Of a DNA stretch of 64,000 nucleotides, positions 36,283-48,103 are shown piece by piece. Every line of letters starts with the position of its first letter. The first letter of the stretch is position 1. The stretch spans positions 372,001 through 436,000 of the forward strand of contig JAQFWX010000034.1 of NCBI GenBank assembly GCA_027605045.1, read 5' to 3'. A model generated the notes under the pieces. It made no database searches. It had not been told where the DNA came from and saw only the letters and a list, made by a program, of their open reading frames with translations. A program made the translations under genes and the position numbers. This DNA is from Phallus indusiatus. Taxonomy: Eukaryota; Basidiomycota; Agaricomycetes; Phallales; Phallaceae.

Positions 36283-38098
36283 CTAAGTACTAGTAGCACC
36301 TTGCCAATTCCAATCATACGCGGGTGGCAAATGATTTATCACAACTGCACCTGCATCTGTTTCCCTGATTGTAACGATTTGAGATTCCAAATTCTCTTGC
36401 AAAGGAGCAGACTGTGAAACGTCCATATGCGTGTCAGTTACCGATACCAAATGGTATGAATGAGGGCTTGGTTCAACAGCTTCCGGTTCGGTAAACAGAG
36501 TCGGAACTTGGAAAACTGGGTGTATTAGTAAATTAAAATGGTCTTAGTCTCGCGCAGAGTTTAAGCTCAGGTATTACCATGAACACACCTATGGGCTGTG
36601 ACGCAGAGGCCTGCGTAGTTTCCGGCTTTGACATGTCGTATACGTAGGGGGTAGCCTCGTCTGCTGGAGTGATACCATGTTCTTCAGGTTCAGTACCAAT
36701 GATACAAATAGGCTTCATGCGACGGCATTTCGGTTTATGACGGAGAAAAACAATTACGAAACAGATACTAATCATTAGACCCACGCCTCCAACTACACTC
36801 CCAATGACAATTCGTGTTGTAGAATGTGATTTCGGGCTCGGAAGAGTAGTCTCTATGAAGGAGCTATATGATCGTCATAAATCAGCAACAAAGGTTAAAA
36901 TCCCGGGAAAAAAGAGAGTTCACTTTTGGCTGCTTCGAACAACAGCATAATCAAAGTACAAAGGTTTGCTCGCATTGGAATTGGTGTTAACCAATGTTAC
37001 GACATGCATTGTATTTTCATCCAAACCATCGGTATAAAAGAGTACCGTCTGCGGACTTTGTTGATTTTGACTGAAAACTGAGGTTTCTCTTCCCGGGCCA
37101 ATGATTGATGCTGCTTGATTATCAATTTGTACTGTATATTCCGCACCGGCATTAACTCCATAGAGTTCCTGACAATGAAGCAATTAGGACATTGGCAACG
37201 CCTTCAATTAAAATCATACGATAGAGCTTCCACGAAAATGTAGAGACAAACTAGACTCTCCCTTGATCGTGCTGTGAAGAGTGCGGTTAAATGCAGAGGA
37301 TGATGTAGCCGGTGTCCAGGGACCGCTGTAAACGATGGAAGAAGATGTATCGTCGAATGTCGCATTGAAAATAGAACCAGTATATCTAAAATGTTCATAA
37401 CGGATTTTTTCGTTTATCTTGACTGCAGTTAGGTTCGAGGGTAAACGTACCCAGGAGGTCCAAGTTCTCGACCAATAGTGATAAAATCCAAGACAAATTC
37501 AATTCCTTCAGGAGAATAGTTATTCGTAACTTTAAAACTATGTTCAGAATTGTCCAAATTCTGGGCACTCCAAAGGGGAGCTTGCGAGATGCTGTTGTTT
37601 GCATGTCCATTGTCAGTTATCGCGGGTCTGTCATCCAGTTGGACGATGAAATTCCCATTATCAGGCCCCTTAGACCTACAATCCTATGAGTGCCTTTGGT
37701 AAAATGTCTGACTGAGCTTTTGGTTACCCGAATAGTGCTATGCTGGTACCTGCTTCTGAATGTATTAACAGAAAGAAAGAAAAAAATCACTAGGTACCTG
37801 TGAAATTCAAAGTGGCGTTTGCATGAGGGCCGGTCGTAGCAAAGCTTATGATGATATTTGTTGACAGAGTACCAGAAGTGTTCATAGAGGTGTCAATAGA
37901 TGGAACTAAAAAAACATGTTTTATCAACAAAAAAAGTTTCATTTAACTTTCATTACTACCATCCACCCATACTCCTTCAAATTCGGCGTTATAAGCTATC
38001 AGTGGGGACGAGCCTTACAAAACTTTCAGTTTTGGGTTATGAGTCTTGAGAGTTGAATGGAAAAATTTACTTGGAATCGTGAAATTTAAGAATGTCAT
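36283..38098 (-). CDS. Type I membrane protein with two extracellular domains
   Basis: Nine exons (38098-38071, 38013-37948, 37905-37798, 37749-37728, 37675-37451, 37385-37220, 37168-36924, 36863-36589, 36515-36283) sum to 455 residues in frame. It starts MTFLNFTIPSSSPLIAYNAE without an obvious signal peptide. Two beta-rich repeats follow, each with the tandem pattern GTSIALFG / YTVQIDNQ and a late FDYAVV- or FITIG-like strand, and N-glycosylation sites are frequent. One helix (VVGGVGLMISICFVIVFL) follows, then basic stop-transfer residues and a cytosolic tail of about 120 residues ending LPPAYDWNWQG. This is the common mushroom two-domain membrane-protein layout, of unknown ligand. Copy B of the 7-TM unit ends within its last exon. 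Confidence 0.75.
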
Positions 38099-38542
38099 TG
38101 AACGAAAGCACGAAATGCGGGGACTCTGGCACGAGTCCTAAGTACTGAGTGACTGGATGGCAATCAGCTGGTGGTAAAAAAATGGAACCATTCATCGTTT
38201 ATATTACCAGGAATTCACATTTTCGAATTCTTTCCTTGAAAGCGAGACGCCACCTCGTATTATATTGGGTCTTGAATGAGATCGATCAGTATAGTATGAT
38301 AGTGTCAAACGAATTTCTGCTGGATACTATTAAAACCTGAAATGTCATAAACGTCGGGGAAACGAGGCGCTCCATCTTCATGCTTCGCGTCGAACGTGAG
38401 TAGTTTCATACCGTGCGGCGTGAATGAATAAACGCCTATTTATTATAAATATCCGACTGATGGTGTATTGCGTCACTTCCTCAGCTGCTTGTAATTATAG
38501 CTCGCTGACAGACCATCAACAAAAGCTGATGATGATAATCAA

Positions 38543-38708
38543 TTATGTCGCAAAAATCGAAACTCCCTTACATATATTAATCAATAATTGAGTCAAGGCG
38601 TTAACTTCATATTTTATCGTTTTATTAACCGATAAAATGTGAATTAGAGTCTCGATTTATTTATTTATTACTGTAATTAATATAAGGCTCTTGAGATTTT
38701 GCGACATT
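38543..38708. repeat. Foldback (hairpin) element, 166 bp
   Basis: Two arms of about 78 bases are imperfect inverted repeats. The outer ends are TATGTCGCAAAA and TTTTGCGACATTA, and the inner stem is ATTTTATCG (38611-38619) with CGATAAAAT (38630-38638), enclosing a loop of about 10 bases. The AT-rich arms and lack of coding suggest a MITE or small hairpin-forming relic. Confidence 0.65.
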
Positions 38709-38874
38709 AGTTTGAGTCTCGAGCTGCTCAAGGCTGGTCGTCCCGTAAGTCACTGACCGGTCCACGTCATTAACTTTCCGTTGAAACAAGGTAACGGGAT
38801 CGCCATGAAAACTATTCATCTAGCATATACATTGTATATGATATATAACAAGCATCAAACAGTCCCTTTACATA

Positions 38875-41800
38875 TTATACTTTACTGGCAGTAGTACATC
38901 TACATCTCGCCCATCTTGTACCGTGCACGAACTTGTCAAAACAGAGTTTCGTAATATTTCTCATTGGCATATGCGTCGTACATGGATACCAGAGTCCCTC
39001 TCTCCTTTCCGGTGGGACCCAAAACAAAAGTTCCTGGGAAGGACCCAAGACCCAACCACCTTCTGTGTTGGCAAAAGCCGATAGTGATGCATTATTCTTT
39101 GCCACCAGTGCGTAGTTTGACGTTTCGGCATTTTCTACTGATGGTTCCTCGACATCATTTGCACTGAATATAGATAGCTGTTAGAGCCCAGACAGTTAAG
39201 TCCGGGGTAAGCCTCAAGATATCACCACTAACTCACCTCGTGATGTTTGGATCAACAGGAGATGAGTCAAACAGAGATAAGTTGTTCGTGTTATAGTCAT
39301 GAAAGGATGCTGCGATCGTGAGCGCACGCAAGCTCAATATTTTCGGACAACCCCCAAAACCGTCTGCTAATACGAGGTGTTCATTATCAAATGCCAGTGA
39401 CTGTATTCTGGATTTCTGACGTCGTGGATATCGAATCGTTCTGATCAGGTCTCGCGACTGTATATCCCAAATGACGATTTGGGTATAATTCTGAGTCCGA
39501 GTATCAGATTCTGTCAGAACCATAATTTGGGTCGAGTCATTGGAAAAATATATCGCTGCGTAGGTGGTATTTGGGTGCCCTGTATTCGAAAGAAACCCTG
39601 GAAAAGTTGTGTTGCTTTCTATATCCCAGAGTATCACCTCATCATAACTTAACCATGCAATATACTTCCCATTTGGAGAAAGCTGTCTCCGCCGTTTTGA
39701 GTATTCCGAAACACCAGGCCAATGCACTTTCGTTCCCGTATCGGCGTCAAACAACTCGATTCCGTATTTTGAGGTGCCCACGATATATCTCCCATCAGGA
39801 GAGAAGAAAGCGGAAAGACATAGTTTATCAGATAACTCAAGAGGTTTCTCTGAATTATCAACAGCGAATCTGAAAGGCCCAGTTGATATTTTATCCGGTG
39901 AGTTGCATTCTCGAACTTCGAGATACGAGTCACCAGAAATTCGATCGTCGTATGCAACGAGGAACTTGCTACTCGTCTGCGGAAAGGACAGTGCTTTAAC
40001 AGTGCCTCCGGCGGTGTATGATTCTCCAATTACGCGATTAGCGCAAATATCCCACATTTTGACAGTTCCCTGATGATATCCTGAGAAAAGAGTGTTGGAA
40101 GTCGCCGAAAATGCAAGTGTAGTAATATCGTCCCTTGATTCCTCTAGAATGATTTGTCCCTTCATTTCGTTCCAAACGCAGAGCCGGCTTTGCACAATGG
40201 GATCGTCATAGTTCAAGGCAAGGACAACATCAGTCACATACGCTACCCACGCGGCAGTGCCAATAGAAAAGACAGCAACAGGAGAATCCAATGTTATTCT
40301 GACTTTGAAAACGATGGTATTCATTGTTGTAATGTCCCAGATTCGAAGGAACTCTTGCTCGAGGATGATAACCAGATATGTTCCATGCATCCAAAACCGA
40401 TCCACAAACTTGGCATCAGGGTAGTCCTTGTCAGAGCTGGACTGGATGTGTCTATCCCATCGCCGGATGTATGTCGTGCAATTTAAATTGTCCGTAGCCA
40501 ACGCAATGTATTCCAAATCGGGAGAGAGCGCAAGATCCAGAATAGTGTCTTCTACATGGGATTGATGGACCAGTTCCCCCGTCAGCAGAGTCCAAATGTA
40601 ATAAGTATTGTCGCAGGAAGAGAGGACATATTGCTCGTTCGTGGAGAATCTGACGTGATTGATTTTGGACACATCAATGTCGAGATTGGAGAAACTAATT
40701 TCTTTTCTTGTGGCCAGACTCCAGACTTCCGTGATCCCACTGAATTCATTAACAATGGCGATGTAATTGTCGCTAAGTGCCAGGCAACAAGATTTACCCC
40801 AAGTGACAACAATACTCTGCGTCCGGCTATCCCATACATGCACTCTGCTCTCTTTTCCAATGAAGGCGAACAAGTTTCCGTTAGGAGAAAATGTACTCCT
40901 TTTCTTATCTTTGAAAAGGGTGAAAGCATCCCTCGGTGGGGCTGCAGCGTCAAAGCAACCAGTAACCAGGCCGTTTTTTCGATCGCATACGAAGATTTGC
41001 TTATCGGATTCAAATGCGATGAACTGCCCATGGGAAGAGATAGTGCTAAAACGACACGGACCCATGTTCAACTCGTGAAATTCACGCTTTATGTCACCTG
41101 TTTTGACATTCCAGATAAGGACACCTGTGATACCAGAGAAGCACCCGTAAATCAATTCTCCATCTGAAGAGAAAATGATATCGCTGATCCTGACATTGGC
41201 GTCCTCATCCCCTAGGAGTCCGTCCTTCCAGTGATTGACCCGTTCTCCGGTTTTATATTTCCACAACCAAATTTCACCATTTAAAAACCCACTTGTAATA
41301 TATTCGCCTTTCGGAGAGAAAGCAAGTGACGATGAAATTGATGTATAGCTTTTCGTTATGCCAATTTCGGTGACAGCGGCCTCGGGCCGGATGGATTGAC
41401 CAATCTCGATACTGAATAGCTGAGGGTACCGTGGCAAATATTTTTTCGATATGAATGAATCTCTTTGGGTAAAAGGTAAAGCAGAGATGTAGAGATGGGG
41501 TGTGCTGTCTGATATTGCTTCTTTGAAAGCATGGACAAAATGCCACGCATCCGACGCTTGAGAAACTAAAGAGCTACTATCATTCTAAATTTTTACTAAT
41601 TAGAGACGTGGGATAAGACAAATGAAATGAAAAACGGACTTCAAGAGACCAATCCCTTAATATTGACATTGCTGAGCAGCCTTGCTCAATTTCATTAAAG
41701 AGACTGAGCACTTCGAACCAGAACAGAAGGTTGTCGTCCATAAGAACACGAATTTCAGCGGTTAGATTGTTGTTATGAAGTGAAGAATGGAGGTGTACTG

Positions 41801-44401
41801 TCCAGAAACGGCACGCATAAGACAAATACGTAGGAATCGTCTTCTCCACCCTTGCCTGGAAGCCCGGTACATCTCGGTTGCGTAGATGAGAAGTCTCAAG
41901 ATCGCATATATTGAACCGAAGCATCCGGTTCATCAACTTGAGACATCCAATGGTGAAGAGACCTTGATCTGCCATACTGATGAAGAATCGGTTATTAATA
42001 GTATCGCAATGATTGAAAAAATCGAATAACGATGTGTGAAGCGGTCGGATAAAAACCAAAGGTTCATTGACATTGACGCCGAGAAAAAGTGAGCCAAAGG
42101 GACCGAGTATGCTCTGGACATTTGGAATTATGTCCTGTAAGATATTTTGAAGCGCGTTCATTGTAAAAGGTTCGCGCGCCACCATAAGGATCCCAACAAC
42201 CACTTTGAATTCTTCTATAAACTGCGGATCCTCGCATTCCGGTTGACTTGAAATTATCTGTTCGTAAAATGCGTACAGGGATGAGAGCGAGTCAGAGACA
42301 CAGGTTGACCATCGTTTCTGTATTGCTGGCAGATATCTAACGGTTGGATTAATGAACCGACAGGCGGTCTCTGCCCATTGAAAAAGACCTTTGGCACGTT
42401 TGGTCAGTATTTCAGACCAATCTCCTTCTATGCTATCCAATATCGACGCAATTGGATGGAGTCGGCTCGAGATATAGCTTTGTATGTCAGAAAACGTCTC
42501 GTTTATCGGTATATCATCCATTCGTTTAACCAGGACAGTTGTTGTATTCTGACATAAGGACTCGATATCCAGTTCAGGTCGAGAAGTCACGATGAAACGA
42601 TAATCAGATGGAAGCTCGGTGTGTTTCCTAAAAAGTAAATCCAAAATAGCCATGCGCTCTCCACGATCTCCACTTTCGTCTAGAGCGTCGATAATAGTAA
42701 TGACGGGTCCAATCGTAGTGGCCGCCTTCGAAGGTTTAGAAATGAGTTCATCGAACTGTGTGACAGGATCCATCGACGTTCTGATTGCAGTGTTTTGGAT
42801 AATCTTCACCAAGCTTTCCCGCCACTGTACATCAGTATCGGCTAACCCACGAGAGATGGTGCTGAAGAGGAAATTGCCCCGATCTTTGTAGCCCCTGTTG
42901 AAACAGAACATGGATCCAAGTCGATTCTGTCTCTTGAATATTTCTGCAATCGTGTGGGCAACCGCCGACTTTCCAATCCCGGCTTGCCCAGTGAGAAGTA
43001 GTATTCGTTGAGATGTGTCATTGTTGGCCCATTCTAATATTTCATTGATCAGGTATTGGCGCGTCCCGGGTAAACATTGCTTCCCGAAAACGAATCCGGC
43101 ATCCCGCGCGTATGGCATTTCGTTTAAAAGTATAAGATCCCCTGAACAATGTGTAAATTACTTAGTAGAAGACGTTAATCAACTTGTTCTTACTCGTCTC
43201 GGTAGTAGTATTGGCGATTCTGAGTGTTACGATGTTAGTCTCCAGGATGATAGAGCAAGTAATGGCGTTGAGAATGTAATCCAGCTTTTCACTAAATGCT
43301 ATGATCGTTTCATCGATGCTGTTCCCATTCCAAATTTTTCCGACTAACAACAAATTTTTCTTTCAATTGGGAAACTGAACAAAATAGAGCTCTCACCTGT
43401 ATTTCCGGTACTGTACGCCCGTAAAAAATAGGCACATTCAACAGTTTGTTGAATCAGTAATAAGAGAGTTTTGCTCTGGGAAGCCGTAAGCTCAGACAGC
43501 CGCTCGGAATCGGTAATATAATCGTAAACATTGATCAGCTTTTCGCATAGTCGTTCCACTTTTTCGTTTCGGTCTTGCTGGGAGAGAATCGTCTAATCTA
43601 AAGTCACTAGCCATCCAGATGCAAGCAGGGTAAAAGGTATTTACCTTTGGGATCGCAGACAAAATACAACATGCCAGTTTTGCATAGGGGCTGAACTAAA
43701 GTAAAGTCTAAGTATGCAACTGAAAAGGAAGCCCTTGCGACACACCTCAGAAACGGTGTTTACTATACTCACAAATGTCTCAAACTGAGACAGAAACGAA
43801 GACCAACGATCCTTTTGAGATTTGGCTTTCACTGGTGCAGTAAGCTTCAGTGTTTGAGTAGGTGATCTTAGAGCTGCGTCCACCGCGGTTGAAAGGAGTA
43901 GTTTACGGGACAGTTTTTCGGCACGAAATATCAACCAACAACTCGATGTGAATTCTATTATGCACGGACCTTGATTCATGCGTAGTGAATTGATTATCTG
44001 CAAGGATGTGAAAAAAACTAACCAGACTGATCTCGTATGAGTTCTACAACCTTCTTGGTTGATGAGCCAACAGTTTTGGTAAGAAACAAGGTGGTCTTGA
44101 CGACGGTAAACGAGATTATTGATGCTTCGGTGATATCCCCAGCTTCACTAGACGGGTAATATCAGCTGAATTAAACGAACGAGAAAACACCAATTAGATA
44201 CAAAAAGACTGATTCCTCCCAATTGAGATAGTTTTTGTCGAGACGCTTCTTCGCTGTCACTGCTTTCCATTTCTGATCACAATTGATTTTGATATAAAAC
44301 TGAGGAGAGCTGAGCGGCTTGTGCCTACGAGGGTGATGCAAAGTGATGTCTTCAAAGTAAACAATGAACGTTTGGTTTGAGTAGGGAACAAAATGCAACA
44401 T
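38875..44401 (-). CDS. C2-NACHT-WD40 STAND receptor (NLR-like)
   Basis: Nine exons (44401-44202, 44147-44051, 43997-43746, 43695-43645, 43577-43397, 43343-43194, 43141-41597, 41565-39237, 39163-38875) give 5,094 nt, exactly 1,697 residues plus stop. The first 100 residues resemble a C2 domain (HFVPYSNQTFIVYFED, then NWEESVFFEAG). A helical linker typical of basidiomycete NACHT proteins follows (VSEFSPYAKLA...DRNEKVERL). The NACHT domain has Walker A GQAGIGKS, Walker B VITIIDALDESGD and FIVTSRPEL. The C-terminal 750 residues are diverged WD40 blades (FSPKGEYITSG, LWKYKTG, FSPDGRYIVG). They end with GGWVLGPSQELLFWVPP, which is usual in this group. Fungal STAND proteins act in non-self recognition and regulated cell death. 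An extra short 5' exon near 44490 (MALG) is possible. Confidence 0.85.
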
Positions 44402-46007
44402 TCACCTGTTATTTTTATACCTTCCCTTTATGAAGATTCATAATCAAAGAATTTCAATTCGTTGCATGATACTTACACCCCGAGTGCCATTGTGTTTCTT
44501 CAAGAAATCGTTATTGAAATCTTATTGACACGCTGGTCGAGAAGTTGGGCGAGTAGCTAGTACAGTCACAATATATACTGCATCCGTCGATGATTAGTCT
44601 TGTCATCGAACTATATCCGGTATCGATATATCAGTGATGTGTAAATGCCAATTATACACTCGTTATCTACTTCAACACTGATGAAATCTGTCATCGTCGT
44701 AATGGAATTGATGGGAAGCTGCAAGCGAAGTCTGGTTGGAAACAATTCCAATTGATGACCACATCAAGGTCCCAAATTACGCGGTCCAAACCCGTTTTCT
44801 CGTTTTGCGTAGCTGACGTTTTGCTGTGATATTATATATTTGATGATTGGTCGATGTCGGATGCTAATCCGGATCGCCTCTCATGGAAGCGTGCTAAGTC
44901 ACACAAATGTCACAAATCTCTAACTGCAAGCCAGATCATCGTCGCATTGCGAGCCATGATGCACGATGCATGAATATTGCATGAATGTCCAAACAAAACT
45001 CTTAGTTCCTATGGATGCATACAATGTATCGAATTCCAATCTACCTATCATCTGGGATGGACTTTTATAGAGTTCGGATCTTGGCCGTTTCTACAATGTC
45101 ACAGAGCTCTTGAGCTTCGAGATGTGTTCATAGCAGCGCTTTCTTATGATAGCACTTGTTTTCGCTTAATGGTGATCCTTTCTCGAAATTATCCGATTTA
45201 TATAAAATTTATATGAGCTGAATCTATCATCAGGTCGAGTACTGGCAAAGACAGCTCCACGAGAACAAAATCACATGGGACCGTATTCCAGATGCTAATG
45301 ATGGATTTTTACGCGCAGGATCTTTTATTGCGATAGTTCCCGGCGATATTGTGTCAAGAACATTCAGATCATGCGACTGATCAAACGGGGTATCGTAGGG
45401 TATCGTGGACCGAAGCAATCCTCTCAGGGAGGACAAAACATGGAGAAATGGTTGGCGTTTGATAGAATTGGGTATCTAGTGGCTTTCGGTATGTTAATTA
45501 TCAGCGGCCATCTCAAAAGACATTGATCGCTTATAGGTACAACTTTTGAGCTTTCGTCTAAAAACAGCCTATAGGTTCTCCCAGCAGGTTCTTTTATTTA
45601 TCTCCTCGCCATTAGCCGTTCATAACCTTTGTTCAAGAATGGTGCTGTGAATTACCTTGGATTAAGGACATTCGTAGAACGTTCTACGGCTTGCGGTATA
45701 TCCAAGCCGTGCTACTATCTCAGCTACTAGCTAAGAATATTCTTTGTTCTATTTTTATTGCTTGTATGTCTTTGTTCTGTCCTCTACATCGTTTTGCAAG
45801 TTAATTTCCTTTGTCAGTTCGCATTTCTTTGTCTACTGCTTGGTCTTTCTCGGAGTAAGCGCCTGACCGGATCGCCCTATTTAACCCGTATACTACATGT
45901 TCATCACGTTCATTCACCTGTTACTCGAGATCATTATTCCGTCTCAGTATTCGTATCTCAACCCTTCTTTTTAAACTACTCTCGATCTACATTCAAAGTC
46001 AACAAAA
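44402..46007. other. Upstream block shared with 58840-59620
   Basis: No supported gene. From about 45100 the sequence parallels the flank of the second Gag-like gene (for example TTTGTCTACTGCTTGGTCTT against TTTGTCTACTACTCGGTCTT). The CTATTTAA at 45877-45884 is kept in both copies, 122-131 bases before the ATG, and probably acts as the core promoter. Confidence 0.5.
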
Positions 46008-47464
46008 ATGGACGAAGATTGGTATCATCATGCTACATCCAACCCATCGTTTTCTGAAACCAGCAGCGAAATTGATACCGATGTGCCTTGCCAACACATC
46101 AAAATCGAATTCAAGAAGGATCCGAGCTCCGATCATCCTCCCCAATCCGAACCCCAGCCCAAGTCGACTGACGATGTTGTTGAAGTGTCAACACCAATTC
46201 CAACCGTTCCAGACCCTCAATTCGCTTCAATTAGGAAAGTTGTAAAGGATGTCTTGCGAGACGTATTGAATGAAATAAACCAAGAGGAAGATGCAGCGGC
46301 AGCTCAACGGCGCACCGATCAGCCTTTGCTTGTGCCAGCCTTGGTGGAGGTCCCAAATTCCTCACTCATAGCCAACGTGGGTGTTGTCTTTTTCGTCAGA
46401 TCAATGATACTAACTTGAGATCAAAGAACCAGTCCTCGATAAAACCAAATTCATCTCCAGTTCAACAGCAGCGCTCCACGCAGACCTCTGACTTCATAAT
46501 GGATGATCATGATCTGGCTACTTCCCAACCTCGTCGGGACGATTCTAATCGGTCCGATCTCACGGTTAGCAAATTTCAAATTACCTCGGAACAGATGCAG
46601 ATGATTCCGCTCTTTCGGGGCGATATCAACGAAGACGGAAACGAGTGGATCTTGAACGCGAATAAAGCGTTTTGTGTGTGGGGCTGGGAAGAAAATAATA
46701 CGATGAAGTGCAGCTACATTCACCACTGTCTACGGGACTCTGCTCTAGACAACTACGAAAAGCTAGACGATGAGACGAAGAAAAACTGGGAGGCGTTTGT
46801 CGCTCATTGGAGAGCTGTCTATCCCCCTTCGGCATCGACTGCAGCAAAGACCGCCACCCCTATGGCGGCGTTACGGGAGTTTCACAAACTGAGGCTCGAC
46901 CCCAGCCGACTTTCGGAGCAGGTGCACACGGATGATGGAAAGACCTGTTGGGAGGTACATGTATTTGCTCGCAACATGCTCATAGTCGGGGCGAGTGTTT
47001 CTTGCATCTCCGAAATTGGGATGGGCATGACGGGGTACATAATGCTTCCCTCAATCGTGAAAAAGGAACTGCCGGCGTATAATCCTCGTACTGAACCCAC
47101 TTTGAAACAACTGTATGAAGACTTAACTTCTTTGGATTGCACGCGCTTCGCTGGAAAGTTACAAGAGGAAAAGTCTCGAGAAAAGACCAATCGGCAGCGG
47201 TTTTGGGCGGGAGCGGGGCTCGTTTGTTTATTTGTTCTCGTAATCGCTGCTGGTACTTTTCTGTATGGTATGTATCACGCTATCTAAAGGTTATTTTCGT
47301 CTCTGATCATCGTTTTTTTTTTTGAGGGCTTTTTAGGTTTTATGAACGACAGCAAGACCTTCAACGGACCCAATTTAGTAACCGATCACGTCCATAAAGA
47401 GAAGCCTTATTATGGAATAGGATTGAATATTGTCAATGCTGTACCATTCTGGTGCCAATCTTAA
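46008..47464 (+). CDS. Gag-like domain protein with C-terminal membrane anchor, copy 1
   Basis: Exons 46008-46376, 46427-47267 and 47337-47464 give about 445 residues. The first 180 residues are acidic and disordered. From about residue 190 the order MIPLFRGDINEDGNEW, a helix with CSYIHHCLRDSALDNYEKLD, NWEAFVAHWRAVYPP, FHKLRL and WEVHVFARNML, then LPAYNP...LYEDL, follows the capsid-type Gag domain of basidiomycete Ty3/Gypsy elements. There is no zinc knuckle, protease or polymerase. A hydrophobic segment (LVCLFVLVIAAGTFLYGF) near the end is followed by a short tail of about 40 residues. The introns and the paralog with matching structure argue for a domesticated host gene rather than a live element. 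Family assignment rests on motif order only. Confidence 0.65.
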
Positions 47465-48103
47465 GAATTATGTATATACATTTTTTTTGTTTCGTCTAGT
47501 AGTCGACTCTTTGAGTTACATAATGAAGTTCTAAGCTCGGATATTTATTGTAATGTTATTAATACTTACGCAATGAATCTAAGATACAATAACGATTGTT
47601 TTCTCTTGAAGATCTTGGAGCGCAACCGCAATTCTTGTCTAAACCAAACCGTCATCATCATGATCGTCGACGTCATTACATATAATCGTGTTAACGTTTT
47701 CCCTGGATTGATTTGAATGCTAGACTTACAAAGACGTACAAGTACGAATCTTAAGAGAGAATACCACGAGTAGTACTTTTGAAGAAAAAGCTTAGTATTA
47801 ACCGATAGGATAAACTCTTTTACATAATCATTAAAAAAAGACCATCGAGGTTGTTCAGGGTAATGTCTAAACCCGCAATTCTGTACACTGCAGCTTGAGT
47901 TCTCTTAGCTTAACATACTTCTCGACTCCCCGTTGCTTGCAAGCCTCGTTTCAACGATACTTGAGCACTTGTCATAGGCATATATGCACGTCGCGACGTT
48001 TCAATTAAACGGATGAACCATCCCATAGTGTGCCACAAGTTTATGGGAGAACAAAATACCAAAAGATTCTCTAGAAAGTGGTAATTTGGAAACGAAAATT
48101 GAA
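47465..48103. other. Convergent intergenic spacer
   Basis: About 640 AT-rich bases between two 3' ends. No gene, repeat or RNA signature recognised. Confidence 0.4.

Larger units (their letters stand above)
31725..36520 (+). repeat. Segmental duplication unit, copy B
   Basis: Paralog of copy A (20930-24800), collinear except for the inserted inverted-repeat element at 32480-33558. The right border lies inside the last exon of the type I membrane-protein gene. Copy B is therefore joined to the complete gene, while copy A carries only its 3' scrap. The upstream 750 bases hold no supported gene. Confidence 0.85.

Noticed and set aside
39571..41167. Plus-strand ORFs of 100-203 codons opposite the STAND gene
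   Set aside because: Antisense to well-supported WD40 coding sequence; no independent conservation visible.
45100..47500. LTR retrotransposon around the Gag-like gene
   Set aside because: No pair of flanking long terminal repeats, primer-binding site, protease or polymerase; the similar flanks at 58.8-61 kb belong to the gene duplication.
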